This document shows, in pieces, positions 1 to 8,305 of a stretch of DNA of 64,000 nt. The stretch lies in NCBI RefSeq assembly GCF_051487185.1, contig NZ_JAHVDK010000003.1:62001-126000 (forward strand). The letters run 5' to 3'. Source of the DNA: Inquilinus limosus_F. GTDB taxonomy: Bacteria; Pseudomonadota; Alphaproteobacteria; DSM-16000; Inquilinaceae. Position 1 is the first letter of the stretch, and every line of letters begins with the position of its first letter. A program made the translations under genes and the position numbers. The notes under the pieces are model-generated. The model searched no databases. It saw only the letters and a program-made list of their open reading frames with translations, and had not been told where the DNA came from.

Positions 1-1
1 T

Positions 2-202
2 CCGAAGGTGCTGGAGGCCTGCGGCATCGATTCCAGCCGCTACCAGGGCTTCGCCTTCGGCATGGGGATCGAGCGGCCGGCGATGCTGAAATATGGCATC
101 CCCGACCTGCGCACCTTCTTCGAGGCCGACCTGCGCTGGCTGAAGCATTACGGCTTCGTGCCGCTCGACGTGCCCAGCCTGGCCACCGGCCTGACCCGCT
201 GA
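2..202 (+). CDS. pheS: Phenylalanyl-tRNA synthetase alpha subunit, C-terminal part (cut by window edge)
   Basis: The last ~66 residues of the catalytic subunit that charges tRNA-Phe with phenylalanine in the cytoplasm. The reading frame is open to the left edge, so the gene begins outside the window. The visible tail has the class II motif 3 region (GFAFGMGIERPAMLKYGI), in which the arginine contacts ATP, followed by the usual PheS ending with FFEADLRWLKHYGF. pheT starts 28 bases downstream on the same strand, the normal pheST order for an alpha2-beta2 enzyme. The motif and the neighbour make the call secure. Confidence 0.96.
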   Translation, partial: PKVLEACGIDSSRYQGFAFGMGIERPAMLKYGIPDLRTFFEADLRWLKHYGFVPLDVPSLATGLTR

Positions 203-230
203 ACCCGCCCGCCGCATCGAGACCGCGACC

Positions 231-2633
231 ATGAAGCTCACTTTGTCCTGGCTGAAGGACCATCTCGACACCACGGCGTCGCTGGGCGAGATCACCGACG
301 CGCTGACCAGCCTCGGGCTCGAGGTCGACGGTGTCGAGGACCCGGCCGCCGCCCTGGCGCCCTTCACCATCGCCCACGTCAAATCGGCGGTGCAGCACCC
401 GAATGCCGACCGGCTGCGGGTCTGCATCGTCGACACCGGCAAGGGCGAGGTGCAGGTGGTGTGTGGCGCGCCCAATGCCCGCACCGGCATGAAGGGCGTG
501 TTCGCCCCGGCCGGCTCCTATATCCCCGGCACCGGCGTCGTGCTGAAGGCCGGGACGATCCGCGGCGAGGCCTCGAACGGCATGCTGGTGTCGGAGCGCG
601 AGCTCGGCCTGTCGGACGAACATGACGGCATCATCGAGCTGCCGGAGGACGCGCCGCTCGGCGCCTCCTTCGCCGCCTGGCGCGGCCTCGACGACCCGGT
701 GATCGAGATCGGCCTGACCCCGGACCGGGGCGACTGCGCCGGCATCCGCGGCATCGCCCGCGACCTCGCCGCCGCCGGCCTCGGCACGCTGAAGCCGCTC
801 GACGAGACGCCGGTGGCCGGCAGCTTCCGGACCGACCTGACCGTCGACCTCGACTTCCCGGCCGAGGCCGCCTCGGCCTGCCCGATGTTCGTCGCCCGGG
901 TGTTCCGCGGCGTGAAGAACGGCCCCAGCCCGGCCTGGCTGCAGGCGCGGCTGAAGGCGATCGGCCTCAGGCCGATCTCGGCGCTGGTCGACATCACCAA
1001 CTTCTTCACCTTCGACCGCAACCGGCCGCTGCATGTCTTCGACAAGGGCAAGGTCCGCGGCGGGCTGTGGCTGCGCCTGTCACTGGGCGGCGAGACGCTG
1101 GAGGCGCTGAACGACAAGACCTACACGCTCGGCGCCGGCGTCACCATGATCGGCGACGACAGCGGCCCGCTCAGCCTCGCCGGCATCATGGGCGGGAAGT
1201 CGACCGGCGTGGAGGGCGACACCACCGAGGTGATCCTGGAGGCGGCGCTGTTCGACCCGGTGCGCACCGCGCTGTCCGGACGGTCGCTGGGCATCAGCAG
1301 CGACGCCCGTTACCGCTTCGAGCGCGGCGTCGACCCGGCGGCGGTGATCGCCGGGATCGAGCAGGCGACCCGCATGATCCTGGAGCTCTGCGGCGGCGAG
1401 GCGTCGCAGGTGGTGGTCGCCGGGCGCGAGCCGGACTGGCGCCGCAGCCTGACGCTGCGGCCCGACCGGGTCGAGAGCCTGGGCGGCGTCGCCGTGCCGC
1501 GCGACCGGCAGAAGGATATCCTCTCGGCGCTCGGCTTCGGCGTCTCCGACGGCGCCGACGGCGTGATCGAGGCGGCGGTGCCGTCCTGGCGCGGCGACGT
1601 GGAGGGCGAGGCCGACCTGGTGGAGGAGGTGCTGCGGGTCAACGGCTACGACGCCATCCCGGCGGTGCCGCTGCCGAAGCCGTCGGCGCTGACCCAGCCG
1701 GCGCTCAACCCGGCGCAGAAGGCGCGCGAGCTGGTGCGGCGGACCCTCGCCGCCCGCGGCCTGGACGAGGCGGTGACCTGGTCCTTCATGGACGGGCGCG
1801 ACGCGGCCTGGTTCGGCTTCCAGAACACCGGGCTGAAGCTCCTGAACCCGATCGCGTCGGACCTCGACACGATGCGGCCCTCGGTGCTGCCGAACCTGGT
1901 CCGGGCCGCCGGCCGCAACGCCGCGCGCGGCCTGCCCGACGCGGCGCTGTTCGAGATCGGCCCGGCCTATCGCGACGCCACCGAGACTGGCCAGGCCATG
2001 GTCGCCGCCGCGGTCCGCGCGGGGCTCAGCGGCCCGCGCCACTGGGCGCAGCCGCCGCGGCCGGTCGACGCCTTCGACGCCAAGGCGGATGCGATCGCGG
2101 CGCTGGAGGCGGCGGGCGCGCCGGTGGCCAATCTCCAGGTCTCGACCGATGCGCCGGACTGGTACCACCCGGGCCGCTCCGGCTGTCTGCGCCTCGGGCC
2201 GACGGTGCTGGCCCATTTCGGCGAGCTGCACCCGGCGGTGCTGGCGGCGCTGGTGGTCGACGGGCCGGTGGTCGGCTGCGAGGTCTTCCTCGACGCCGTG
2301 CCGCAGCCGAAGAAGAAGGCGGGCACGGCCAAGCCGCTGCTGAAGCTGGCCGCCTTCCAGCCGGTGGTGCGCGACTTCGCCTTCGTCGTCGACGAGGCGG
2401 TGCCGGCCGACCGCATCCTCAAGGCGGCGAAGGGGGCGGACAAGACGCTGATCGCCGATGTCGCGCTGTTCGACGTCTATCGCGGCCCGGGCATGCCCGA
2501 AGGCCGCAAGTCGCTGGCGCTGGCGGTGACGCTGCAGCCGGTCGAGTCGACCCTGACCGACGAGGCGATCGAGGCCGTGGGCAAGAAGATCGTCGCGGCG
2601 GTCGAGAAGCAGGGCGGCACGCTGCGGGGGTAG
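231..2633 (+). CDS. pheT: Phenylalanyl-tRNA synthetase beta subunit
   Basis: 800-residue editing and tRNA-binding subunit of the cytoplasmic PheRS heterotetramer, of normal family length. Visible in order: an N-terminal EMAP/OB-fold tRNA-binding domain at about residues 40-150 (HPNADRLRVCIVDTG), the B3/B4 editing region at about 205-380, a B5 domain at about 400-475, the catalytic-like core, and a C-terminal anticodon-binding FDX-ACB domain at about 705-800 (FQPVVRDFAFVVDE). The ATG at 231 begins the canonical MKLTLSWLK sequence. It follows pheS closely, so the two are probably cotranscribed. Long overlapping frames on both strands here are GC-rich shadows. Confidence 0.98.
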   Translation: MKLTLSWLKDHLDTTASLGEITDALTSLGLEVDGVEDPAAALAPFTIAHVKSAVQHPNADRLRVCIVDTGKGEVQVVCGAPNARTGMKGVFAPAGSYIPGTGVVLKAGTIRGEASNGMLVSERELGLSDEHDGIIELPEDAPLGASFAAWRGLDDPVIEIGLTPDRGDCAGIRGIARDLAAAGLGTLKPLDETPVAGSFRTDLTVDLDFPAEAASACPMFVARVFRGVKNGPSPAWLQARLKAIGLRPISALVDITNFFTFDRNRPLHVFDKGKVRGGLWLRLSLGGETLEALNDKTYTLGAGVTMIGDDSGPLSLAGIMGGKSTGVEGDTTEVILEAALFDPVRTALSGRSLGISSDARYRFERGVDPAAVIAGIEQATRMILELCGGEASQVVVAGREPDWRRSLTLRPDRVESLGGVAVPRDRQKDILSALGFGVSDGADGVIEAAVPSWRGDVEGEADLVEEVLRVNGYDAIPAVPLPKPSALTQPALNPAQKARELVRRTLAARGLDEAVTWSFMDGRDAAWFGFQNTGLKLLNPIASDLDTMRPSVLPNLVRAAGRNAARGLPDAALFEIGPAYRDATETGQAMVAAAVRAGLSGPRHWAQPPRPVDAFDAKADAIAALEAAGAPVANLQVSTDAPDWYHPGRSGCLRLGPTVLAHFGELHPAVLAALVVDGPVVGCEVFLDAVPQPKKKAGTAKPLLKLAAFQPVVRDFAFVVDEAVPADRILKAAKGADKTLIADVALFDVYRGPGMPEGRKSLALAVTLQPVESTLTDEAIEAVGKKIVAAVEKQGGTLRG

Positions 2634-2643
2634 GCGCGTCGGA

Positions 2644-2687
2644 TTGCGAAATTGCTGAGATTGCTGTATTTTGCAGCAATCTCAGCA
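2644..2687 (+). promoter_or_regulatory. Promoter overlapped by a perfect inverted repeat (TA operator)
   Basis: TTGCGA (2644-2649) and TATTTT (2667-2672), 17 bases apart, form a plausible sigma-70 promoter. The -10 lies in the 7-base centre of a perfect 14-bp inverted repeat (arms 2653-2666 and 2674-2687, TGCTGAGATTGCTG and its complement). No T-run follows, so this is not a convincing pheT terminator. The position directly before the antitoxin start suggests autoregulation by the antitoxin or the TA complex. Confidence 0.65.
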
Positions 2688-2699
2688 TGAGGCCCTTCC

Positions 2700-2957
2700 G
2701 TGTCCTCCTATTCCACCAGTGATCTGTCCCGCAAATCCGGCGATATCATCGCCGAGGCACTGCGGCACCCGGTGACGATCACCCAGCGCAGCAAGCCGCG
2801 CCTCGTCCTGATGAACATCGAGGACTATGAGAAGCTGATCCGCGCGGCGGATCCGCGCCGCGTCTACCGGACCGATCAGGTCCCGGATGAAATCCGGGAC
2901 CTCCTGCTCCCCGCGCTGGACGAGATCCTCGAGGGGAAGGACGATGACGGCCCCTAG
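2700..2957 (+). CDS. Type II antitoxin, Phd/YefM-like
   Basis: 85-residue protein. The N-terminal half has the Phd/YefM pattern: a short strand-helix start (SDLSRKSGDIIAEAL), then a strand with ITQRSKPRLVLMNIEDYEKL, the usual DNA-binding and dimer fold. The acidic C-terminal tail (about residues 55-85) would wrap the toxin. The start is GTG at 2700; no in-frame ATG lies nearby. The gene overlaps the toxin gene by 14 bases and has a palindromic operator just upstream. It is expected to neutralise the 141-residue PemK-like toxin and repress the pair. Family assignment is by motif only. Confidence 0.8.
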   Translation: MSSYSTSDLSRKSGDIIAEALRHPVTITQRSKPRLVLMNIEDYEKLIRAADPRRVYRTDQVPDEIRDLLLPALDEILEGKDDDGP

Positions 2958-3369
2958 ATCTGGCCTTCTGATCCGGTATCCGTATCTCTGGGCCCGACAG
3001 CGCGACGCCGGTGAAACCGAAGGCCGCAAGCATCGTCCCTGCTGCTTGGTCGTGCCGCGCCTAGACCCGGCGAGCGGCAAGACCACTCTATTTCTCCTGC
3101 CAGTAAGCACACTCGCGCCGGGAAGCGATCAGCGGGCCGTGGCGATTCCGGAAATCGAGCGGCGCCGCGCTGGGCTGACTGACTGGAAATCCGGCTGGGT
3201 CTATGTCAGCGAGTTCAACTACGATATCGCGGAGATCTCGTTCTACTACGAGCCCGGCACCGAGCCGATCGGCGCCTTCAGCCAGAGATTTCTGAAGCTC
3301 GTCGTGTCCGAGTTCCGGGCCGCGCTTACCGAACGACGCTCGGGCAAGGTCGACCGCACCCGCGAGTAG
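2944..3369 (+). CDS. Type II toxin, PemK/MazF-like endoribonuclease
   Basis: 141 residues from the ATG at 2944; the frame is open further up, to an ATG at 2887 inside the antitoxin gene, but the later start gives the normal short overlap. The segment with GRKHRPCCLVV (about residues 26-36) resembles the RPxLVV core strand of the CcdB/PemK fold, and later parts keep the SH3-like barrel pattern (TLFLLPVST; GWVYVSEFNYD). Members of the family usually cut mRNA. It belongs to the subgroup found beside Phd-type antitoxins in alphaproteobacteria. The fold call is fairly firm; activity is inferred. Confidence 0.72.
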   Translation: MTAPRSGLLIRYPYLWARQRDAGETEGRKHRPCCLVVPRLDPASGKTTLFLLPVSTLAPGSDQRAVAIPEIERRRAGLTDWKSGWVYVSEFNYDIAEISFYYEPGTEPIGAFSQRFLKLVVSEFRAALTERRSGKVDRTRE

Positions 3370-3393
3370 CAGCCGCCGGACGGACGGGCGAAT

Positions 3394-4494
3394 TTATCGG
3401 CGGCGCAGCGGCCGCGGCTTCGGCAGGGGGATGTCGGCCAGGGCGCGCGGCACCGGCTCATAGACCACCCGTTGGGCGCGGGGCGCCACGGCATGCATCG
3501 CGATCATCGCGCCGATGCCGTCGCTGCCGACGGCGCCGTCATCCTCGGCGTCGCCTTCGGCCGCCGCCATCAGGGGATCGTCCGCCGAGTCCGGCCGGCG
3601 GTCCGGCACCGGCGGCTGAAACGGCGTGGCGGCCGCCTTTGGCGCGGCCGCAGCCGGCGCCTCCGCGACATAGGCGCCGGTGCCCCCATGCGACTCGAAG
3701 CCCTCATCGAGGAGCTCCGCCATCCGGGCGTTGCGCGCGGTCGGGCTGGTGCCGCCGAAGATCACGCCGATCAGCCGGGTCTTGCCGCGCATCGCCGAGG
3801 CCACGAGGTTGTAGCCCGCGGCCCGGATGTAGCCGGTCTTCATCCCGTCCATGCCGGGATAGGTCTGCATCAGCCGGTTGTGGTTCGGGAAGTTTCGGCC
3901 GCGATAGCGGAAGTTCTTGGTCGCGAAATAGGGGTAGTACTGCGGGTAATCGTTGATCAGCGCCCGGGCCAGCACCGCCATGTCGTGCGCGGTCGAGACA
4001 TTGTCCGGATCCGGCAGGCCATTGGTCGAGGTGAAGGTGGTGCGGCTCATGCCCAGTGCCCGCGCCTGCTGCGTCATCATCCGGGTGAAGCGGGATTCGC
4101 TGCCGCCGATCGCCTCGGCCAGCACCACCGATGCGTCGTTGGCGGACTGGGTGACCAAGCCCAGGATCGCGTCTTCGACCCGGACCCGGCTGCCGGCCGG
4201 CAGGCCGAGCTTGGTCGGCGACTGAGAGGCGGCGTAAGCCGAGACGGGCAGCCGCGTGTCCAGCGCGATATCGCCCCGCTCCAGGCTGCGGAACGTCAGA
4301 TACAACGTCATCAGCTTGGTCAGCGACGCCGGGTACAGCTGCTGGTTCGCATTCTCCTCGTGCAGCACCTCGCCGGTGCGGGCGTCGATGACATAGGCGG
4401 CATAGCGCGGCGCCGCCTCTGCCCAGGCGGGCAGAAGCGCCAGGGCGAGGCAGGCGAGAACAACTGCCGCCGATCGCGCAACGAAACGTGCCAT
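3394..4494 (-). CDS. dacF: D-alanyl-D-alanine carboxypeptidase (PBP5/6 family, S11 peptidase)
   Basis: 366-residue periplasmic enzyme that trims the terminal D-Ala from peptidoglycan stem peptides. A signal peptide covers residues 1-27 (hydrophobic core, AEA cleavage site). All three serine-PBP motifs are present: S57-L-T-K60 with the acylated serine, S117-A-N119, and K219-T-G221. After about residue 260 the typical PBP5 C-terminal beta domain is not evident; instead there is an alanine/proline-rich, acidic then basic tail ending in RPRRR-like residues. No C-terminal amphipathic membrane anchor is obvious. The closest named type is DacF; the exact paralogue name is uncertain. Confidence 0.92.
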   Translation of the reverse strand: MARFVARSAAVVLACLALALLPAWAEAAPRYAAYVIDARTGEVLHEENANQQLYPASLTKLMTLYLTFRSLERGDIALDTRLPVSAYAASQSPTKLGLPAGSRVRVEDAILGLVTQSANDASVVLAEAIGGSESRFTRMMTQQARALGMSRTTFTSTNGLPDPDNVSTAHDMAVLARALINDYPQYYPYFATKNFRYRGRNFPNHNRLMQTYPGMDGMKTGYIRAAGYNLVASAMRGKTRLIGVIFGGTSPTARNARMAELLDEGFESHGGTGAYVAEAPAAAAPKAAATPFQPPVPDRRPDSADDPLMAAAEGDAEDDGAVGSDGIGAMIAMHAVAPRAQRVVYEPVPRALADIPLPKPRPLRRR

Positions 4495-4845
4495 GCCGAC
4501 CCCCCGCTCACGCCGCTTGCGGATCTCGGTTCAGGCGTGATTTCAGAACTTTAAATTAACCCGTTGATTTTTGTCCATAAACCAAATGACAGACCCGGCA
4601 AAAAGATGCCGGCCCGGTCGCGTCCGCCAGATTGCCCGGCCAATCTGACAACATCGCCCGCCCTGGCGCAACGTCTTGGGTCGCCGGGCCGGCATTTGTC
4701 CGTCATGTTGCGCTGCACAAAAATCGTTGACAGTTCGAATCGATCTGCCCATATTTGTGGCATGTTGCAGTGCAGCATGGCTGGGCGGCGCCCTCCGGCG
4801 GCGACGGTCGGCTGCGAAGATCGATTTCCGCTGGAGCCGTTCGTC
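4495..4845. other. Intergenic region between dacF and the phasin gene
   Basis: 351 bases between divergent genes. The left third (about 4540-4590) is AT-rich (TTTAAATTAA-type sequence) and should hold the leftward dacF promoter, though I cannot fix its boxes. The right part holds the phasin promoter and two related TTGC/TGCA boxes, listed separately. The phasin reading frame is open across much of this stretch without good coding character, so I treat it as non-coding. Confidence 0.6.
4704..4779 (+). promoter_or_regulatory. Phasin promoter with two related palindromic boxes (possible PhaR operators)
   Basis: A consensus -35 TTGACA lies at 4727-4732 and a -10-like CATATT at 4750-4755, 17 bases apart. 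CATGTTGCAGTGCAGCATG (4761-4779) is an imperfect palindrome (8 of 9 pairs) at the expected start of transcription. A related box begins CATGTTGC at 4704 and continues GCTGCA. The boxes loosely resemble the CTGC/GCAG-type sites reported for the PHA-responsive repressor PhaR; no phaR gene is in the window, so that link is inference. Confidence 0.55.
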
Positions 4846-5379
4846 ATGACCACCGCCAAGAGCCGTGCCGGCGCGAGCAAGCTCGCCGCCGTCGAGACCA
4901 CCACCGAGACCGTGAGGGACACCGTGGCAGACACCGTCAAGGCCGGCCAGGCCGCCGCCGAGAAGAATTTCGCCCAGGGCCTGACCCTGGCCAAGGACCA
5001 GTTCGAGAAGGCCGCCCAGGCCGCGACCAAGAATTTCGACGAGCTGGTCGCGCTGGCCAAGGGCAATGTCGACGCCGTCTTCGCGTCGGCCACCGTCGTC
5101 GCCCAGGGCACCGAGCAGATCACCCGCGCCTGGTTCGCCCTGCAGCATAACGCGGCCGAGCAGGCCGCCGAGGCGGCGCGGTCGCTGTTCGCGGCCAAGA
5201 CCCTGCGCGAGGTCGTCGACCTGCAGTCGGCCTATTCCAAGACCGCCTTCGACGGCTTCGTCGCCGAGAGCAGCAAGCTGTCGGAGCTGGGCCTGAAGGT
5301 CACCAACGAGGCCGTGGCGCCGATCGCCGCCCGCGTCAACGTCGCGGTCGAGACCCTGTCCAAGCCGATCGCCGCCTGA
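4846..5379 (+). CDS. phaP: Phasin family protein (PHA granule-associated)
   Basis: 177 residues from the ATG at 4846 (MTTAKSRAG). It is almost entirely amphipathic helix, rich in Ala, Lys, Glu and Gln with very few aromatics or prolines, and has the phasin_2 pattern (NFDELVALAKGNVDAVFASATVVAQGTEQITRAWFALQ). Phasins coat polyhydroxyalkanoate granules in the cytoplasm. An earlier in-frame ATG exists at 4564, but that extension has unrelated composition and runs through the promoter and operator, so I reject it. Transcription probably ends at the hairpin near 5408-5441. The gene is monocistronic. Confidence 0.88.
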   Translation: MTTAKSRAGASKLAAVETTTETVRDTVADTVKAGQAAAEKNFAQGLTLAKDQFEKAAQAATKNFDELVALAKGNVDAVFASATVVAQGTEQITRAWFALQHNAAEQAAEAARSLFAAKTLREVVDLQSAYSKTAFDGFVAESSKLSELGLKVTNEAVAPIAARVNVAVETLSKPIAA

Positions 5380-5407
5380 TCCGGCTCCTCCCCGGACCGG
5401 CGTCCCC

Positions 5408-5441
5408 GACGGCCCCGGCGACCTGCGTCGTCGGGGCCGTC
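5408..5441 (+). terminator. Hairpin after the phasin gene
   Basis: Fifteen-base arms 5408-5422 and 5427-5441 pair with one mismatch around a CTGC loop. The following bases (TGCATTTCAG) give only a weak T-run, so this is a probable rather than classic intrinsic terminator. It lies 28 bases past the phasin stop. Confidence 0.55.
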
Positions 5442-5548
5442 TGCATTTCAGCTTTCCGCGATCTTTCGCGTTCCGGGTCTACACCTCCGGCCCCCGCGGC
5501 ACTATCATCATGGTCGGGTTCAAAACCGGCAGCACGCATCCCATATCC

Positions 5549-5887
5549 ATGAGCGACACCGAACGGAAGGATGATCGAGGAGGCGGCAACGACGCCGGCA
5601 CCGGGGTTGTCGTTCAGACCAGGCCACGGACGAAGAAGCCGTCCATGTACAAGGTCCTGATGCTGAATGACGATTACACGCCGATGGAGTTTGTCGTCCA
5701 TGTCCTGGAGCGCTTCTTCGCGAAGAGTCGCGAGGAAGCCACCACCATCATGCTCCATGTTCACCGTCGGGGTGTGGGCGTCTGCGGCGTTTTCACCTAC
5801 GAGGTGGCGGAGACGAAGGTGGCGCAGGTGATGGACTTCGCGCGCCGCAATCAGCATCCTCTACAATGTATTCTTGAGAAGGCCTGA
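5549..5887 (+). CDS. clpS: ATP-dependent Clp protease adaptor ClpS
   Basis: 112 residues from the ATG at 5549; an in-frame ATG at 5510 would add 13 residues, and neither has a strong ribosome-binding site. The adaptor binds N-degron substrates and delivers them to ClpA. The conserved core is intact: YKVLMLNDDYTPMEFVVHVLERFF, which holds the substrate-pocket Asn-Asp-Asp and Met, then HVHRRGVGVCGVFTYEVAETK. The N-terminal ~33 residues form the flexible tail that touches ClpA. clpA begins 38 bases downstream on the same strand, the standard clpS-clpA operon. Confidence 0.95.
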   Translation: MSDTERKDDRGGGNDAGTGVVVQTRPRTKKPSMYKVLMLNDDYTPMEFVVHVLERFFAKSREEATTIMLHVHRRGVGVCGVFTYEVAETKVAQVMDFARRNQHPLQCILEKA

Positions 5888-5925
5888 CCAGAGGTCTGGT
5901 GGGCCCTCCCGGATGGGGACGACCG

Positions 5926-8256
5926 ATGCTCTCGCGGAATCTGGAGCAGACGCTGCACAGGGCCCTCGCTTTCGCCAATGAGCGACGGCACGAATACGCG
6001 ACGCTCGAGCACTTGCTGCTCGCGCTGTCCGAGGACCAGGACGCCGTCGCGGTGATGCGCGCCTGCGGCGTCAACCTCGAAAAGCTGCGCCGCGACCTCG
6101 TCGGCTATATCGACACCGAGCTCGCGACCCTGAAGATCGACGGGATCGAGGACGCGAAGCCGACCGCCGGCTTCCAGCGCGTGCTGCAGCGCGCCGCCAT
6201 CCACGTCCAGTCCTCGGGACGCGAGGAGGTGACCGGCGCCAACGTGCTGGTCGCCCTGTTCTCCGAGCGCGAGAGCCATGCGGTGTACTTCCTGCAGGAG
6301 CAGGACATGTCCCGCTTCGACGCCGTGAACTACATCAGCCACGGCATCGCCAAGGCCGGCGCCTCGGGCGGGGCGCGGCCCGGTGCAGGGGAATCGCGCC
6401 CGGTCTCGGGCGCCGACGAGGATGCGCAGGCGGAGAAGGTCGTGAAGAAGGGCTCGGAGGCGCTCAGGACCTATTGCGTCAACCTCAACGAGAAGGCCTC
6501 GAAGGGCAAGATCGACCCGCTGATCGGCCGCGAGGCGGAGATCGAGCGCACGATCCAGATCCTCTGCCGCCGCTCGAAGAACAACCCGCTCTATGTCGGC
6601 GACCCCGGGGTCGGCAAGACCGCGATCGCCGAGGGCCTGGCCCGCCGCATCGTCGACGGCGAGGTGCCGCCGGTGCTGGCCGACGCCACCATCTTCGCCC
6701 TCGACATGGGAGCGCTCCTGGCCGGCACCCGCTACCGCGGTGATTTCGAGGAGCGGCTGAAGGCGGTGATGTCGGAGCTGGAGAACCTGCCCGGCGCGGT
6801 GCTGTTCATCGACGAGATCCACACCGTGATCGGCGCCGGCGCCACCTCGGGCGGGGCGATGGACGCGTCCAACCTGCTGAAGCCGGCCCTGGCCTCGGGC
6901 GCGCTGAAGTGCATCGGGTCGACCACCTACAAGGAATACCGGAACTACTTCGAGAAGGACCGCGCCCTGGTGCGCCGGTTCCAGAAGATCGACGTCAACG
7001 AGCCGTCGGTCGAGGATACGGTCAAGATCCTGCAGGGGCTGAAGAGCTACTACGAGAAGCACCACCAGGTGCGCTACACCGCGGATGCCATCCGCACGGC
7101 GGTGGAGCTGTCGGCCCGCTACATCGGCGACCGCAAGCTGCCCGACAAGGCGATCGACGTGATCGACGAGGTCGGCGCCGCGCAGATGCTGCTGCCGCCG
7201 TCGCGGCGGAAGAAGACCATCGGCGTGCGCGACGTCGAGGCGGTGGTGGCGAAGATCGCCCGGATCCCGCCGAAGAGCGTCAGCCGTGACGACAAGGCGC
7301 TGCTGCAGACCCTCGACCGCGACCTGAAGACGCTGGTGTTCGGCCAGGACCAGGCGATCGATGCCCTGTCGGCGGCGATCAAGCTGGCCCGCGCCGGCCT
7401 GCGCGAGCCGGAGAAGCCGATCGGCAACTACCTGTTCTCCGGCCCGACCGGCGTCGGCAAGACCGAGGTGGCGCGGCAGCTGTCCCGGCTGCTCGGCATC
7501 GAGCTGGTCCGCTTCGACATGTCGGAATACATGGAGCGGCACTCGGTCAGCCGGCTGATCGGCGCCCCGCCGGGCTATGTCGGCTTCGACCAGGGCGGGC
7601 TGATGACCGATTCGGTCGACCAGCACCCGCACTGCGTGCTGCTGCTGGACGAGATCGAAAAGGCGCATCCGGACGTCTTCAACATCCTGCTGCAGATCAT
7701 GGATCACGGGAAGCTGACCGACCACAACGGCAAGTCGGTCGATTTCCGCAACGTCATCCTGATCATGACCACCAATGCCGGCGCGACCGAGCTGACCAAG
7801 CAGTCGATCGGCTTCGGCGCGACCCGCAAGGAGGATGCGGACAAGGAGGCGATCAACCGGATGTTCACGCCGGAGTTCCGCAACCGCCTCGACGCGATCA
7901 TCCCCTTCGGCCATCTGACGCCGGAGATCGTCTCGCAGGTGGTCGACAAGTTCATCATCCAGCTCGAGACGCAGCTGGCCGACCGCCACGTCACCATCGA
8001 GCTGTCGCCGGCGGCGCGGCAGTGGCTGGTCAAGCGCGGCTATGACGAGCTCTACGGCGCCCGGCCGATGGCCCGGGTGATCCAGGAGCACATCAAGAAG
8101 CCGCTGGCGAACGAGCTGCTGTTCGGCAAGCTGGTCAAGGGCGGCCAGGTCCGGGTCGACGTGGCGGAGGACGGCGAGAGCCTGGCCTTCGACTATGTCG
8201 AGAACCCCTCGGCCTCGACCTCGGACGACGCGACCAAGGAGACCGAGCTGGCCTGA
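5926..8256 (+). CDS. clpA: ATP-dependent Clp protease ATP-binding subunit ClpA
   Basis: 776-residue AAA+ unfoldase that feeds substrates to ClpP. An N-domain spans residues 1-140 (MLSRNLEQTLHRALAFA). The first AAA module has Walker A GDPGVGKT at about 225-232 and Walker B LFIDEIH; the second has GPTGVGKT at about 506-513 and LLLDEIEKAHPDVF, then a C-terminal D2-small domain. The long middle domain of ClpB is absent, which supports ClpA. I chose the ATG at 5926 over the upstream in-frame ATG at 5899 because MLSRNLEQ is the family N-terminus. An ideal intrinsic terminator follows at 8278. Confidence 0.97.
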   Translation: MLSRNLEQTLHRALAFANERRHEYATLEHLLLALSEDQDAVAVMRACGVNLEKLRRDLVGYIDTELATLKIDGIEDAKPTAGFQRVLQRAAIHVQSSGREEVTGANVLVALFSERESHAVYFLQEQDMSRFDAVNYISHGIAKAGASGGARPGAGESRPVSGADEDAQAEKVVKKGSEALRTYCVNLNEKASKGKIDPLIGREAEIERTIQILCRRSKNNPLYVGDPGVGKTAIAEGLARRIVDGEVPPVLADATIFALDMGALLAGTRYRGDFEERLKAVMSELENLPGAVLFIDEIHTVIGAGATSGGAMDASNLLKPALASGALKCIGSTTYKEYRNYFEKDRALVRRFQKIDVNEPSVEDTVKILQGLKSYYEKHHQVRYTADAIRTAVELSARYIGDRKLPDKAIDVIDEVGAAQMLLPPSRRKKTIGVRDVEAVVAKIARIPPKSVSRDDKALLQTLDRDLKTLVFGQDQAIDALSAAIKLARAGLREPEKPIGNYLFSGPTGVGKTEVARQLSRLLGIELVRFDMSEYMERHSVSRLIGAPPGYVGFDQGGLMTDSVDQHPHCVLLLDEIEKAHPDVFNILLQIMDHGKLTDHNGKSVDFRNVILIMTTNAGATELTKQSIGFGATRKEDADKEAINRMFTPEFRNRLDAIIPFGHLTPEIVSQVVDKFIIQLETQLADRHVTIELSPAARQWLVKRGYDELYGARPMARVIQEHIKKPLANELLFGKLVKGGQVRVDVAEDGESLAFDYVENPSASTSDDATKETELA

Positions 8257-8277
8257 CCGCCGGTCCGGTCCGAGACG

Positions 8278-8305
8278 AAAGGGCGCCCTCCGGGGCGCCC
8301 TTTTT
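8278..8305 (+). terminator. Intrinsic terminator of the clpSA operon
   Basis: AAAGGGCGCCC (8278-8288) and GGGCGCCCTTT (8293-8303) pair perfectly around a TCCG loop and run into TTTTT (8301-8305). The site lies between the clpA stop and the convergent stop of the MocR gene and could work in both directions. Confidence 0.9.

Noticed and set aside
2653..2687. Reading the inverted repeat as the pheT terminator
   Set aside because: No T-run follows the stem and a promoter overlaps it; the operator role fits better.
1067..2722. 551-codon frame inside pheT on the same strand
   Set aside because: Low-complexity Arg/Gly/Ala sequence in a different frame from a fully conserved pheT.
4564..4845. N-terminal extension of the phasin
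   Set aside because: It would translate through the promoter and both palindromes; composition differs from the helical phasin part.
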